This document shows, one piece after another, positions 34,458-47,084 of a stretch of 64,000 bases of DNA. The stretch is from Vesta saturnalis (lineage: Eukaryota > Arthropoda > Insecta > Coleoptera > Lampyridae). The position numbers were made by a program, and so were the translations under genes. The notes beneath the pieces were generated by a model. It was not told where the DNA came from, did not search any database, and was given only the letters and a program-made list of their open reading frames with translations. Position 1 is the stretch's first letter. Every line of letters begins with the position of its first letter. The stretch lies in the NCBI GenBank assembly GCA_036346205.1, contig JARFJB010002087.1, positions 7,681,501-7,745,500 of the forward strand. The letters run 5' to 3'.

Positions 34458-36217
34458 AGTGATCAATCTCAAGTGATCAAAATATTTAAGTTGGTACCAC
34501 TGATAGGTTGGTAAGAAGCTGTATTGCTCTAGCTACTCTAGAGCATGGTTCGAGTAAAAACTACGATCAGTTTCAAATCTGTATGAAGGTCATTAACTTA
34601 TACATATTATAAAATATTATCTTAATTTAAATAATGACTATTTTGTATTTGATTAGACTGCATCCCTATAAAATACAACAAAATAAATAAAATATTATTT
34701 AATGATTGGATTAAATCATTACAAAATAATGAATCTTAAGTATTTAAATGTAATAATTTCATTATAATTAAATAAAGTTTACAGTACATGTTTATGGAAT
34801 GAAAATGTTTTTACAAATTTTTCTTAACTCCTTAGGTACACATTAGTTATCACACTTTGCTTTACAGCATATGTTCAAAATGACCGCCATTAAATTGTAA
34901 ACATAAGTTTACCCTACGTTGCATATTCGCAAATACATTTTGTAACATTTCGGCACCAATATTATGAAATTCATGAGTTATGGCATCTCGCAATTCTTGA
35001 AGAGTATGCAATCTTCTGCTGAACACTTTGTTTTTTAAATAACCAAAAAGAAAAAAGTCTAACGGTGTCAAGTCTGGTGAATTCGGTGGCCAACGATTTA
35101 CACTAATGATTCTATCTTCAAAGAAGTCTCGTAAATAATTAATTGTAGCCTGTGCAGTATGTGGGGTAGCGGAGTCATGCTGGAAATACCCGTTTCGTAA
35201 TTCACGATCATCCAAATTATTAACAAATGGTTCTAAAAGTATTTCCTGTACCTTGCCGCAGTAATTGTGCCATCGAAAGATACTGGTCCAAATATTCGTT
35301 GTCGCGACATTGCTATCCAGACACCGACCTTGATAGGGTGTAAGGTAGTTTCTCGAAATACATGTGGATTTTCTGCAGACAACGTACGATAATTTTGGCT
35401 ATTTATGTAACCGGACAAGCTTCATCAGAAAAAAAAGATACATCCAGTAAATCATTGTTCATCGTATTGTTGAACCATTGACAGTAGTTTACTCTAAGCT
35501 GAAAATCTCTATCTCGCAACTGTTGTAATACCGACACCTTGTACGGGTACAAATGTAAATTCTTCTTTACTGCAGTGTGGACACTTCCATAGGATACATC
35601 TAAAAATTATTTATGTAAAATTATGTTTGTATGGTAAAATTTTTCATACGTATTTGTGCAGATAGTTTTCGCAAAGATTTATTGGGGCTTGCATTCATCC
35701 TTGCTTGGATATCTGCTAAGGTGTCCTCTGTTAAGACAGTAGCCGAAGCTTCACGTTTGCGTTTTAAAACACTACCAGTTTCCATGAATCGAGCTATCAA
35801 TCGGTTACGATGTTGACTAAATGTTTCGTAACTAATATTTTCATTTGGGTACTCAACAGTAAATTGATCGATGCATGATTGCAATGAGTAATGTCATTGC
35901 CCATTACCATCTTGGAAGCCGCTACGAAAATGAGCCAGAACAATGAATGTGTCGTGTTCGATTGAAAACGGCATGACGATTAAATTCGATATCACAATTT
36001 GAAATTCAGAATATATAATTTATCTTGATATAGACAGTTTGTAAATAACTCAAGAAAATACAAAAGTGAAAAACGAAGGTATAATATGACATAAACGGAC
36101 ATAAACTAAAACGACTAAAACCACACTAAAAATCCAAAGCAGCCAACTGCAAAACACAATATTAACAACTAGGAATTTTTGTCATACCACTACGGTACAC
36201 TTGAGATTGATCACCTT
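34458..36217 (-). mobile_element. Mariner-type transposon nested in the 34160 transposase
   Basis: TIRs of about 18-20 bp: GTGATCAATCTCAAGTG at the left (about 34461) and its inverse at about 36199-36215. It encloses a minus-strand transposase and interrupts another transposase reading frame exactly at these ends. Confidence 0.8.
34862..35885 (-). pseudogene. DDE_3 transposase of the nested element
   Basis: Three minus-strand pieces in order: 35884-35621 (HTH, NISYETFSQHRNRLIARFM), 35580-35233 (YPYKVSVLQQLRDRDFQLR, FFSDEA, then SGYINSQNYRTLSAENPHV) and 35215-34862 (GYFQHDSATPHTAQATINYL with the second catalytic Asp, NSPDLTPLDFFLFGYLKNKV with the third). The DDE box is complete, and only one or two frameshifts and a possible small insertion near 35600 break it, so it is one of the best-preserved transposases here. 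Confidence 0.85.
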
Positions 36218-36679
36218 GTATAAGGTTACCACATCGCTTACATATTTCGGAATCATGTGTGTGGCGAACGTTACGGGAGCACAACAGGCGTACAAGAGTT
36301 ATTACCAACTGATTTTGTCAAGCGGACGGCATTCTGTCGATGCTTAATTAGAAAATCATCCCGATTTCCTAAGTAATATTCAAATTACCGACGGATCCTG
36401 TTTTACAAGAAATGGCGTTGTAAATTCTAAAAACAATCATACTTGGGTAGTAGAAAATCCACATGAAACAGCAGCAAGTAATTTCCAACACACATTTTCT
36501 TTTAATGTGTGGTGTGGTCTTGTAGAATGGACATCTCGATCTCTTGATCTCACGCCGGCGAACTTTTTCCTTTGCGGTTGTATGCTAGCCTAACATGGTC
36601 ACGACGAGTTGAACAATGCATTGAACAGAATGGCAGCCACATTGAAGAACTGCTTTGAAGAATTGTTTGTAGCTTCATA

Positions 36680-37353
36680 GAAAAACTTTTGTTTTGTAAT
36701 TCATGTTAAACTTCTCGAATGAGTGTTAATTTTCATTGGTGTTATTTATATCATTTTTTTTTGAGAATAAAATGTAACAAAATAAATACAAAATTAATTA
36801 TGGAATTGGAATAAATAATAATGATAAACACAGAAACTTCTCAACGATTACTTATTGAGAAGTTGATTCTTTAAGAGGCATTTTCCATCTTACCGGTTCC
36901 AAGAAACAAATGAGATTTCCTTTGTGCTTTTCGAAGATGTTGCAGTAAAACAACCCCAACCCCTTGAAGATACGCGCTCCAGATTTACAAATATGATATA
37001 TTTTAACCGGGATTTAGAAGAATTTAGTTTATTATAAGTTTAACTAAAGTATTGTTTTCAAGTTTTCTTTGTTAAGAAGTATTGTCAGTTATTTTATATG
37101 ATGTAACCTCACCTGGGTGTGTTATTTTTATTTTTGTCCTCGCTTTTATCTCTCGGGTCGGGATTAAAGAAGTCACTACTTTCTGAATAAACTTAAGAAT
37201 AAATCTTCACAGGTTATAACAAATTTATTCGTATATAATAATATAAAATAAACCAAAATCTAAAAAGGAACTAATGAAATAAACAAACGTAATGAAATAT
37301 GAAATTAAATAAATAAATTGGAAACTAAAAATTGATTCTGGTGGCTTATATGT
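36680..37353. other. Non-coding interval, nothing recognised
   Basis: AT-rich. May include the 3' end of the outer 34160 element, whose TIRs I could not place. Confidence 0.4.
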
Positions 37354-40300
37354 CAGTACCGTAGCGGTAAACAGTCGTAAATCCTCTTTTAGAGATTTCG
37401 AGAAAAGAGCAAATTAAAGAAATCTAGCACTTTAACTCAAAATTTGATGCATAATAAGTAATTGCAATTAATTGATATTATAAAGTTTTATTATCAATAG
37501 GATGATCTTTCAGTACATAGAATTGAATAATAAAAATATTTACCTGAACTTTGATTTTTGGGACTTACGACTCTTTACCACTAAATATAAAAACAGGTAA
37601 AAAGCGAAATAAAAATCGCAAGTCAAAGAAAACAAATATATTCTACTTTAAAACTTATACAATATGAAAACACCATAGTTTATATCTTAATTATCACTAT
37701 TACTTTTATCACCATTTTGTGAAACCGCCATATTTCGATAAAAATCATGAAATTGGTGTGGCACCCATGGCAACAGTTTGATTAAATAGTCATGTTTTTT
37801 TTTTAGTAATGCCTTTTGAATTTTCACGCAGATCAGGTAACTGACTGGGTAGGGGTATTTGAGTTCTTACTGATCTGGACACAGGTAATGCCTTGACGCT
37901 GGCGTCGTCAAAACTCTGTTTATAAAAAATTGTATCTGGTATAACAGCCTTCACTTGAAAGTAAACAACGATTGAAATAAGAAACGGTTCCTTATCGTTG
38001 TTTCTTTTCTTATTAATACATGAAGACCGCGGTTGAGCATATAAAACTTCAAAGTTTTTGAAACCTGATAGGTTCATTTTAACAACCTTTGCACCAGTGG
38101 ATCCATTGTTGGCTGTTTCTTCAAACACCTTTCAATTAACCCATGAACATGATTCTTTTAGGATTGCATCATAAATTGTAAGATTAAGTGTCCATAGCTT
38201 TAGATGTAGAAGCTCTGATTATTACTTAGATATGGAGTCGGAAGGCACTTCTGTAAGTCTACCATTATGACTTTGGTTTTTCCTGGTGAAGATCTACTTT
38301 TATCTTTACCATATCTCTTGCATTTGTACCTTTCGCTAGCTTCTTTAAGATGGTCATCGTATTTCTGGCGAATCACTGCTTTTTCTTCGTCTTGAATATT
38401 TTGCTTAAGCTGCAGAATAAATTTGTCACAGCTGTCACATGTATCAGCCGAAGGTGTTTTAAAGTCAATATTAAATTCCGAGTTAAGAACTTTTTTATAT
38501 AACCAAAGCTTCACAATTTGTTCCTTGGCAACCTTTTCTTCATCACAGTTTGCCAAATATAATTTATACATTTTGTTTTTATTTAATTCAGGTCCTAGAT
38601 ACTTTTTTGAACTTTTTTCGCGAGTGTAGTGACTCTCGCGTTTATGTGCGCACGAACTCGATCGACAACCTCGTTAGAGACTTTGTTAGGTGGCACATGT
38701 CGTCCACGTTTATCTGCACATACAAATCCTCTCGTTAGATCTTTTTTCAAAACATTACGTACGACCGTTTCGGAAATTCCCAGTGTATTCAAGAAGAATG
38801 TCTTGCAAACATCAATTTTTTGTATTGAATCTCCTGATTTTACATCAAAGTTATAACCAATTGTTTGTTTCCTTTGATGGTTTTTGCTATTGTCTTTTGG
38901 TCTATGGCGGTTGATCGCTTTGGTAGTAACATGAGAGCGATCAAACTGACGTTTACAATTCCAATTATTCTGTTTTCTCCAGTAATGCTCAAAAATCTGC
39001 AATCTAGTCTCTTGGTTAAATTTTATTGTACAATTTCGCCTGCAGGGTGCACAGCCTGGTTTTACGGACTTTGCTTTTATTTTCTTGCCAGACTTTGAGA
39101 CATGTTCATATCCTGCTTGTGTTGCTTTAGTCCTTTTTGTAACCTTCCACGTATGTATCCGTTTTACACGTTTTCTAGACTCTTTATTTTTTTCATGTTC
39201 TTCAGAAATATTATTTGTATCTTCAAGCATGATGACACTACTGTCAGCATCATTTTTATTCCCATGCGAGCTTCCAGCATTGATATCATCGATACTATTT
39301 TCACTTATGTTAACTGCATTGACGTTTCTATCTTCGTGTAAACTAACATTATCTTCAGCAAGCATGCTAGTCACATCTTCATCATCACTACTATGCTCGT
39401 TCGGAAAATAATCAGGATCTGTGTCGCTTTCATTGCTATTATTGCAGCTTGTTTCATAGCAAGTGCAGCTTTCTATTTGCGGCTTATACACAGAAGTGCA
39501 CGATATTAAATTTTCATCTGAACAAGAGTAATTAGTGCTGCTTGTGACCTTCTGACATGTTAGTGTCGGTTCTGATTGTTGGTGGATAAAGTTTTTATAT
39601 GATGAATCTGAAACAAAAATAATGTAAAAATGTGGAGGTAAAGTCATATGGCCTTAGAATTATTATTAGAATTTAATATGAATAAGTATTAATATTATAA
39701 TTTTATATGAATTAAATTAGAATTATCCTTAGTTCTATGCATTATTTTACGTACCACAATTTTTTTTCTTCACAGACAACATGAACGGCTTCATGATCCC
39801 TTCTAGCTGATGAATTTTGTTTTGATTGACCTAAACAAAAAGTTGGCATATATTAGACGTAAGAGGTAAACAGTCGTATCTCCAATGCATCAAATTGAAT
39901 TTTTTACATATTTAAACTTTCAAAGAGTTATTGTACTTTTGACGGGCAAAATATAGATATTTGAGGAACAATTAATTTAACAGAATGCATTGCTTAATAA
40001 ATCCGGTAATTCTATAAGAATAATCATTAATAAAAATAAAAATTATTGTGACACTACCTTGAAATGCAGTGGTATTTTCTAGTTCATCCATCATCCTGCA
40101 TACTCTTCTGCCAACCACTTTACGGATATTAACATGCTTACTAGAATTAATTGTTTATTAAACGAATAATAATGCACATCAATCACTAACAAAATCAACA
40201 TACACTGGAGTCACGACTATTTACCATTTACTGTAGAGTGCCGGCCGGTAACTAGGTTCACAAGTTTCTGGAGATGCTACTATTTACCTCGATTTAAAAC

Positions 40301-40412
40301 CGGAGTTACAATCTTTTACCACAAGAAAGAATCGCAATTAACTAACAAGAAAACGACATTAACTCCATTATAAGGAAAATTGGACATACTGCTGTTTACC
40401 TCTACGCTACTG
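37354..40412 (-). mobile_element. DNA transposon of about 3 kb with CAGTA termini and subterminal repeats
   Basis: Ends CAGTACCGTAGCGGTAAACAG (37354) and its imperfect inverse CTGTTTACCTCTACGCTACTG (to 40412). A subterminal motif GGTAAAnAGTCGT repeats at 37366-37378, 37567-37579 (inverted), 39865-39877 and 40213-40225 (inverted), with weaker copies near 40276 and 40311. Subterminal repeats of this kind usually serve as transposase binding sites. It contains one spliced minus-strand gene. Superfamily not assigned. Confidence 0.75.
37735..40165 (-). pseudogene. Transposon-encoded protein with Cys-rich DNA-binding-like region
   Basis: Main exon 39609-38595 encodes an acidic N-terminal part, a Cys cluster GCAPCRRNC, and FVCADKRGRHVPPNKVS before VVDRVRAHINA. 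After a break it resumes at 38571-38200 (FNIDFKTPSADTCDSCDK, DLQKCLPTPYLSNNQSFY) and 38128-37790, whose end KGITKKKT is followed by a continuing frame to about 37735. Likely upstream exons are at 40165-40075 (KVVGRRVCRMMDELEN) and 39829-39757, with plausible GT/AG ends. This pattern matches a large family of repeated insect proteins I know from genome annotations but cannot name. The central region between SFY and the 38128 piece is shortened, so the copy is probably inactive. Confidence 0.65.
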
Positions 40413-41490
40413 TGGAAACGCTAGGGGACACGGTTGGTTTTAGAGTCGCCCTCTGTGGAGAATAATGTAAAATACGAAATTAAACACGTGTTTTGTACAC
40501 ACGTGCATAATCTTCATTAAGAAAAATGTTAATTATAACGAGCAGGTGCTATAAGCATAATTAAATGTGTGTGGTATGAGTTCAAGATTATACTGCAATT
40601 ATGAATCAGTGAGTGTTGTATTTGCATTCATTATATATACTAGTTAATATGTGATGAGAAACACATGTTTTATCATGAGTACTTGTATTAATTAAACAAT
40701 TTGAAATCAGGATAATAATTACAAATGTCGTGGGTACTTGAATATATGAAACGGGCATGCAAGATATATGCAGGGGAAGGTGTATATATGGTATATATTA
40801 GTGTATATTAGTGGTCCACGTATAAATAGGGGGTTTCATTTAGTAGAATTAGATAAATAAGGAGCTTATCCGGAGGATGGACAATTGGGTAAATGCAAAC
40901 TGTATTTATTGGAAATTCTGGTTGGTATTTGGGGGAAATATTTATTTATACGGGACAGAACCTTCGGCAAATTAAGTACTGCTTACCCTCCACGCCTTTT
41001 ATGCACCCTTTTCGGGCCTTTCAACCACCAAGAAGGCTATACATATAAGGTGTATTTTTAACTAAAGAAGGGTGGTTAGAAGGGTAACATATGTCAGGAA
41101 AAGGTCAGGTATATCATGTGATATTAATTTAAAAAAAGGGGTTGACTGCTCTGGATACTGGTGGTTGTAGATATATGAGTAATAATAATTGATCAGGTCA
41201 GGTGTCGAGGGTGAAAGTGTATGAATAAGTCTGTGTTTTGAATGCGGAAGAGGAAAAGACCACGTATCTCATTCCCTCCCCACGGGGGAGGGCGGGCTGA
41301 TCGAGCTTTCCGAGCTCCTTCGGCCACAATCATGGATTCCCAGCATACATACATACATTACGTATATATGCATGGTGGGATTAAGGATGGGTGTAGTCAG
41401 GATAGGATCGGAAGGAATGGAGTTAGGGTTTTGGATGCTTTGTAACTCTAACCGTTTACAAGATTCCCATGCTGTTCATTCTTATCCGGG
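40413..41490. other. Non-coding interval, nothing recognised
   Basis: Mixed composition, with a GC-richer patch at 41240-41340. The open frame 41242-41445 has no recognisable content. Confidence 0.4.
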
Positions 41491-41496
41491 ACACAC

Positions 41497-41499
<3 letters not shown>

Positions 41500-41566
<67 letters not shown>
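41500..41566. repeat. (TA)n microsatellite
   Basis: Pure TA tract next to the Penelope relic. Confidence 0.95.
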
Positions 41567-41572
<6 letters not shown>

Positions 41573-41599
41573 ATAGGAGCAGTCAAATTAATAAGGTCT

Positions 41600-42274
41600 A
41601 ATTACGCCAGGATTAAAGAAGACTCTTGGAATGGCCGATTTTTATTAACACTCAGATTCTGATTAATATATATCATTTCTAAAAAGATTCGTTTCTCGTA
41701 ATTTACTTGGACTCTATTCTTTGGCGTTACTATAATCGAAAAAACGGTTTTCGTTAATGGTATGTTCGGCTAAAGCATAGGATAAAATCTTTCGCTTCAC
41801 ATCATTTTTATGCAGTATAATTCTCCCCGACGGACATCTCGAAGTTTGGCCTAAGTAAACATTATTATAACTCGTACAAGGTATAGAATACATCATGTTG
41901 GATTTTTCTAGTGTTTTGAGTGGGGTTGTAGTTTTAATGTACAAAAGTGATACAGTTTTGATGTTTCTGGTAGCTATTTCAAATCTTTTGCATTTTGAAA
42001 GATGTGTATTAATTTTGGAGTTTGGAATAAACGGTAAAGTAACATAATAATTTTTTTTCCGTTCTATGGCCTGGTTGTCCTGAACTACATCAACAAGATT
42101 CAAATTGGAATTATATTCATGGTTGTTGTGTCTAGTAGTAGTGAATAACAATTTGGTAATAAACGCCTTAGGAAAAGAGTTTTCTACCAAAATAATTCTC
42201 AATACCGTCAACCCCTTAGTTATATAATACGTTTTCCATTCCACAGGGTTCATTATAACATAATTATATCGCAT
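41600..42274 (-). pseudogene. Penelope-like retroelement, C-terminal GIY-YIG endonuclease fragment
   Basis: An open minus-strand frame (42274-41714) reads through the RT-endonuclease linker (YYVTLPFIPNSKI) into NMMYSIPCTSYNNVYLGQTS, the GIY-YIG signature region of Penelope elements (usually VYKIPCxxCxxxYIGQT). RIILHKNDVKR and ALAEHTINENRFFDYSNAKE follow. The reverse transcriptase is absent, so this is the 5'-truncated end common in this class. One of the usual paired Cys residues is replaced by Tyr. Confidence 0.82.
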
Positions 42275-42454
42275 TAGGCTCTAAAACACTACCCTTATTG
42301 GAGAGGTTTCACTAATAGTAATGAATTTAGAAGGGAGTGCTTTGATTTTATTGTCTGTTCAAAGAAGCGGCTAACTAGATCGAAAATTATAGTCGTACAT
42401 GAATTTAGTGTTAAAATTTATATAATATTATATAAGTAATAAATAAAAATTGCA

Positions 42455-42650
42455 AATAAGTATCTCTTCCTGAAAAGAGTGGCGAATACTCCTGGACAAG
42501 GGCCAAAGTCCTTACTGCAGCATTACTGATATTCTTATCAACCTCTTCCTAAGGTAATATAATTTTAAATAAAGTACTACAACTTTCTGCATTGTGTACG
42601 AATGCGCTTAAAAATAATAATGCAAAAACAAAAATTACAGAAATTTTAAT
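42455..42650 (-). pseudogene. Cecropin relic (copy E)
   Basis: Minus strand. The start codon is ATT instead of ATG (42650-42648), followed by a recognisable signal KISVIFVFALLFLSAFVHNA. The stretch for the mature N-terminus (RWKGWKK equivalent) is deleted, so exon 1 is 70 bp (42650-42581). A short intron follows, with a damaged donor (GTAGTA). Exon 2 from 42548 reads EEVDKNISNAAVRTLALVQE and has lost the Gly-Lys-Lys end. Closest to copy I; the upstream DNA to about 43340 is also an inverted match to 60600-61390. Confidence 0.8.
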
Positions 42651-42659
42651 TTTCCAAAT

Positions 42660-43340
42660 ATGCGAAATGTAGTAGATTCTTATGTATTCCAAATAATATT
42701 TCAGGCTTTTATTTTACCACGCTTCAGCAATTTACAATTTCTCCTTTAAAACCCTATTAATTTTTTCTCCACAACATAATAGTAGTTGGGTAACGGACAT
42801 TACTTCTTAAGATGATGAAATTGTATTCTTATGGTACTATTTATATTTTACATGTTTATTTAATTCAATGTGTATATAAAGGGAATTCAGTTTGTTTAAC
42901 TATTTAAATTAAACTATTTACCTATAGCACGTTCAATATCTTGGGTTATTTGAGTAATCTTAAATATTGACAATATTAAGGTGTGCAAAGTAAACCTATC
43001 TTTCAAACGTAAAATTGTTGGTTCTCTATCGTTTATTTATTTTGATAACTTATAAATTTAATGTTTTGCAAAATGAACTAAAATAAGAAGAATACACTGA
43101 AAATTGGAATTCATATTTTTACCGATACAAATGTCAAGGGTTTCCTTGGATTGATTCTATGTTAATACCTAAAACAAAATCAACAACAGTAGTATTGGTA
43201 GAAATAATATATGAAGACTGTCAATTACAGGACCTACATCTTAGCCATACTGGAATACCGCTCTAAAGTGAACTTACTATTTACAGAAGATGAACGAATT
43301 TATTAAACATAATTCTTTTAATTTTTAGTGCATGTTTTTA
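42660..43340. repeat. Inverted paralog of 60600-61390
   Basis: Upstream flank of copy E. It matches in inverse orientation the upstream flank of copy I, including GTCAAGGGTTT and a TTTACAGAAGATGAACGA block. Confidence 0.7.
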
Positions 43341-44185
43341 GAAATTAATAAAAGTGCACTAGTATGAGCGCTTTTTCCCGGTATATAACATAATTTTTGA
43401 AGTTGAACCACTGTTTTCCAGAAGTAAATTTCTTTATTGTACACGAGTATACATAGTATGTAGCGCTTTACTAGGTCAGTTTGGAAGTCTGTCTATCAGA
43501 ATCAAAAATAAAAAATAATACAGGTTTTTCACGTACAACTTGTTATCTTGTACAAGAAATCTCATTTAAGAAAACGATATTATAGAAAAGCTGCAACGTA
43601 ACAGTTTGCTTAAGTATAGGAAAGCTAACTGCAATCTTTTGAATCTACCGTTAAAAATACTCTATTGTGATAACAAGTAGATTTGAAAAATAAAAAATGT
43701 AACTTTAGATCGGTGTTATCTTCGCTTATCGTGTGGCATTAAATTTTCCCAAAATTACGACGTTTTTAGTTAAGCAACACAACAAACCTATTACATATAA
43801 TTTCGTATGATTCGTTAAACCTGAAAATTTTTGTCAAGCCAATTACTCCGGATATCATTACCATAAATTAATTTACATAAAATGCCAGTCTTCTGATATC
43901 AACTCGGAATTCATTTCACATAAGCTCGGGTTAAACACATTTAAAAGGAAGGACTTTAGGTAACAGTAATTATCGTTACAATGTTTCCATAGTTTGTATT
44001 ATATTACGAATTCATTAAATAATTCAACTCAACGATGTTTTTACATTTTTAATCACAATATCCGCTTATTGAAACTGTCTGTGGATTTACCTATGAGTAA
44101 TCTCTTGCAGACCTAAACTGGTATCATTCTCATCTCCAAAATCTATATCGTTAGTCGCTTTCCATCCCTGTTAGTCTGTAGGGTG
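43341..44185. other. AT-rich interval, nothing recognised
   Basis: No coding frame or repeat supported. Confidence 0.4.
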
Positions 44186-44189
44186 TTTA

Positions 44190-44710
44190 AAACACACACG
44201 CAGACGCACACACGCTCACGCGCACGGGATCGCGCAGACATACGCACACGCACACTCACACGCACACGCACACGCACACGCACACGAACACGAACACGAA
44301 CAGACACACGCACACGCACACGCACACGCACACGCACACGCACACGCACACGCACACGCTCACGCACACGCACACGCACACACGCACACGCACACGCACA
44401 CGCGCACGCGCACATGCACACGCACACGCACACGCACACGCACACGCACACGCACACGCACACGCACACGCACACGCACACGCACACGCACACGCACACG
44501 CACACGCACACGCACACGCACACGCACACGCACACGCACACGCACACGCACACCCACATCCACACGTACACGCACACGCACACGCACACGCACACGCACA
44601 CGCACACGCACACACACGCATACGCACATGCACACGCACACCCATACGCACAAGCACACGCACACGCATACGCACACGCACACGCACACGCACACACATA
44701 CGCGCACGTA
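44190..44710. repeat. CACACG hexamer satellite
   Basis: About 520 bp of ACGCAC hexamers with variants (ACGAAC, GCGCAC, CATACG). The left junction GGTGTTTAAAACACACACG resembles the inverse of the right junction of the array at 54441. Confidence 0.97.
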
Positions 44711-46010
44711 CAAAAAAATAAAGAACAACAGTTACATAATTTATGAGTTTAATCTTTAACACTTGAAACAAAACTGGCAATAAAATATTGATATAAAATC
44801 CAAGTAAGGCTTAAAAATCCTCATTTTGAATTTCTGATACTTGAATTAAAAAAAAAATAAAGTTTTAAGGATAATTTTCCAACCCGTTTTGTAATACCTC
44901 TAAATGAAGATAGGTAACTTGTAAAAACAGCAATAATAATCTATGTCAGATAGACGTTTAATCCTTCATGTTAGATAGATACGCTAACTTGAAAAAAAAT
45001 TCCAAAGTCGCCCGCAGTTTAAACCTTACTCTAACATTTTAGTGCTTATTTGGTTTCAGATTAAAAAAATCTATAAAGAAAAGTTACATAAAATCAAACT
45101 ATATACACAGTTTCCTATCAAGTTCATTTTAAACAAATTTAAACGAACACTTAAATTCCACGTTAGGAATTTTTTGCTGCCAAAATACGCATCGTATTAA
45201 AACATTGCATAGAACATAATTAATTTATACGCACGTACTTTTTTTTTCGTTATATTTAGTTTCAGAAATATTTGATACAAACAAAAAAAGTACGCAGGTA
45301 CACAGACACGCGCAGTACCATTTCGCAGAGTTTATCTCAGTAAGGTACATTACTTACGAAACTTACTGTAGATTGAGAGCTCTTTCTGTATCAGGCCGTA
45401 AGGGAGGCAGAGATATTTCCTTAGCCATACTCAGTTAGCGTCACTCAATTTTACAGGTTAAATAATTAAAATTCAACAAAAATTGAGAAATTTGTACTTT
45501 AATACCACATGTAATCTTAGCAAACAACACAACAGCTATATTTATTTGTGTATTTAATATAACAAAATAATATCTGCTGATTAATTTCAGCAAATAAAAT
45601 AGTACTTAACTTTTCGCAAAGCTTTACGATAGTAAACTAATTCTTAATTGACACGTAAACTATACATAACATATAACCTATCTTCACGTAGAATTATTTC
45701 AAAATGGAAGATGATTGAAGCTGTATAGCTTGAATGTAGTAACAAAGTTAGTTTGACCTATGTCAAAAAATGCTACGAGTGTAAGGTCATGCACTCAAAT
45801 GTTTTTATCTAAGAAAACATTAACAAGTCAGCTGTTTTCTTTTCATTACAACGGTATTAAATCTGCCGAAACAATATTAGACTAGCTTTACTCTAATGTT
45901 CATACATCGATTCAACTAATTTGTCCACACAATAAACATAATTTGCACTAAAAGGATACGTACTTGCGTGCTTTACACTCAAAATAAAGTTAATACATTA
46001 TACTGAAGTG
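44711..46010. other. AT-rich interval, nothing recognised
   Basis: No supported gene or repeat. Confidence 0.4.
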
Positions 46011-47084
46011 AAATGCTACCGATAGCTGCATTTCTCGACGATGCGATGCGATGTAAGATAAGCCAATCTCAATAGGGACAGGTAAATGTAATGCATGCTC
46101 GAAAATATGTGTCTACTAAAGCAGGCGTAACGTAGTCTGTCTCCATATATAATCACAAAAACAAATTGCATCATCCAAACTACAGTATTCGCCAAAATAA
46201 ACAGTACCAAAAACAACTTCATGTAATTTAAAATGAGCACTATTACGACGCAAACAAGTTTCAGAGCGATTTTTCAGATCATTGAACATATTCATAAATA
46301 GTGGTTGACGCAGTTGGGTTATTATTGTTTTCCGTAGTTGTGCAATATCCATTAATGCATCATCTGGACGGAATACTGACTCTTTCTTCATACCCCAAAT
46401 GTATGACCGTACGCGGCAAAAATTTCTTAAATCTCTCACAAATGGTATGAAGATGTTCTGCCTGTAACTCTCTTGATTAACAGTAACTGTGTTTTGATTC
46501 TCGTCCTCAACAAAATAAGGACCTACTACACCATACCCCGATACAGCACACCAAATGGTAACACAGTTATTTTTCTACATTGAAGCCAGGGCGTTCAAAA
46601 TCAAGAAATCGAGTTATTTGTATATTGATTTAGCCATTTGGGTGAGCATGTCTTTCGTCTGAAAACCATATATTTTTCAAGAAATCGGTATCTTCGTATA
46701 GTAGGCTAAACACGCGTACACAATAAACTTTTCCTGAACGTTTGTCCACAGCGTTTAGTCGTCGTCCACTTTGAATACTACATGAATAATCACCAATGTG
46801 GATGTTTCACTGATGTTTAATTTATACTCAGTTCGTCGAAGACTTCTTTGTGGAGACTGCAAAACCTGGTCACAGACCTCTTTTTCTTCTTCGACGATCT
46901 GAACAACCCTTGCGCTGACACAACACACTACCAGCGCCACGAAATTTTCCAACAATTGCTGACATCATTCTTTTACTGGGCGCAGCTTTATTAAATTGCT
47001 CCCGATATTTTTTCAAAAACTTGTTTTAAATTTGGCCCATTGACCCGTCCACTTCCGTATGAACCGAAATAATCTTCTACTATA

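Larger units (their letters stand above)
34160..36670 (+). pseudogene. DUF4817/DDE transposase split by another transposon
   Basis: The N-terminal part 34160-34457 reads CEYREKVPGRRVPDRKTFEA and RRVRETRMLMPQRFSAS. It is interrupted by the element at 34458-36217 and resumes at about 36218 with QQAYKSYYQLILSS, ITDGSCFTRNGVVN (first catalytic Asp), HTFSFNVWCGLV and a C-terminal SRSLDLTPANFFLCGCM. The second catalytic Asp segment (QDGAPPH-like) is missing. Frameshifts on both sides make it dead. Confidence 0.75.

Noticed and set aside
38423..39411. Several plus-strand open frames of 62-108 codons
   Set aside because: They are antisense shadows of the minus-strand transposon gene, whose Cys motifs and family-like segments are on the other strand.
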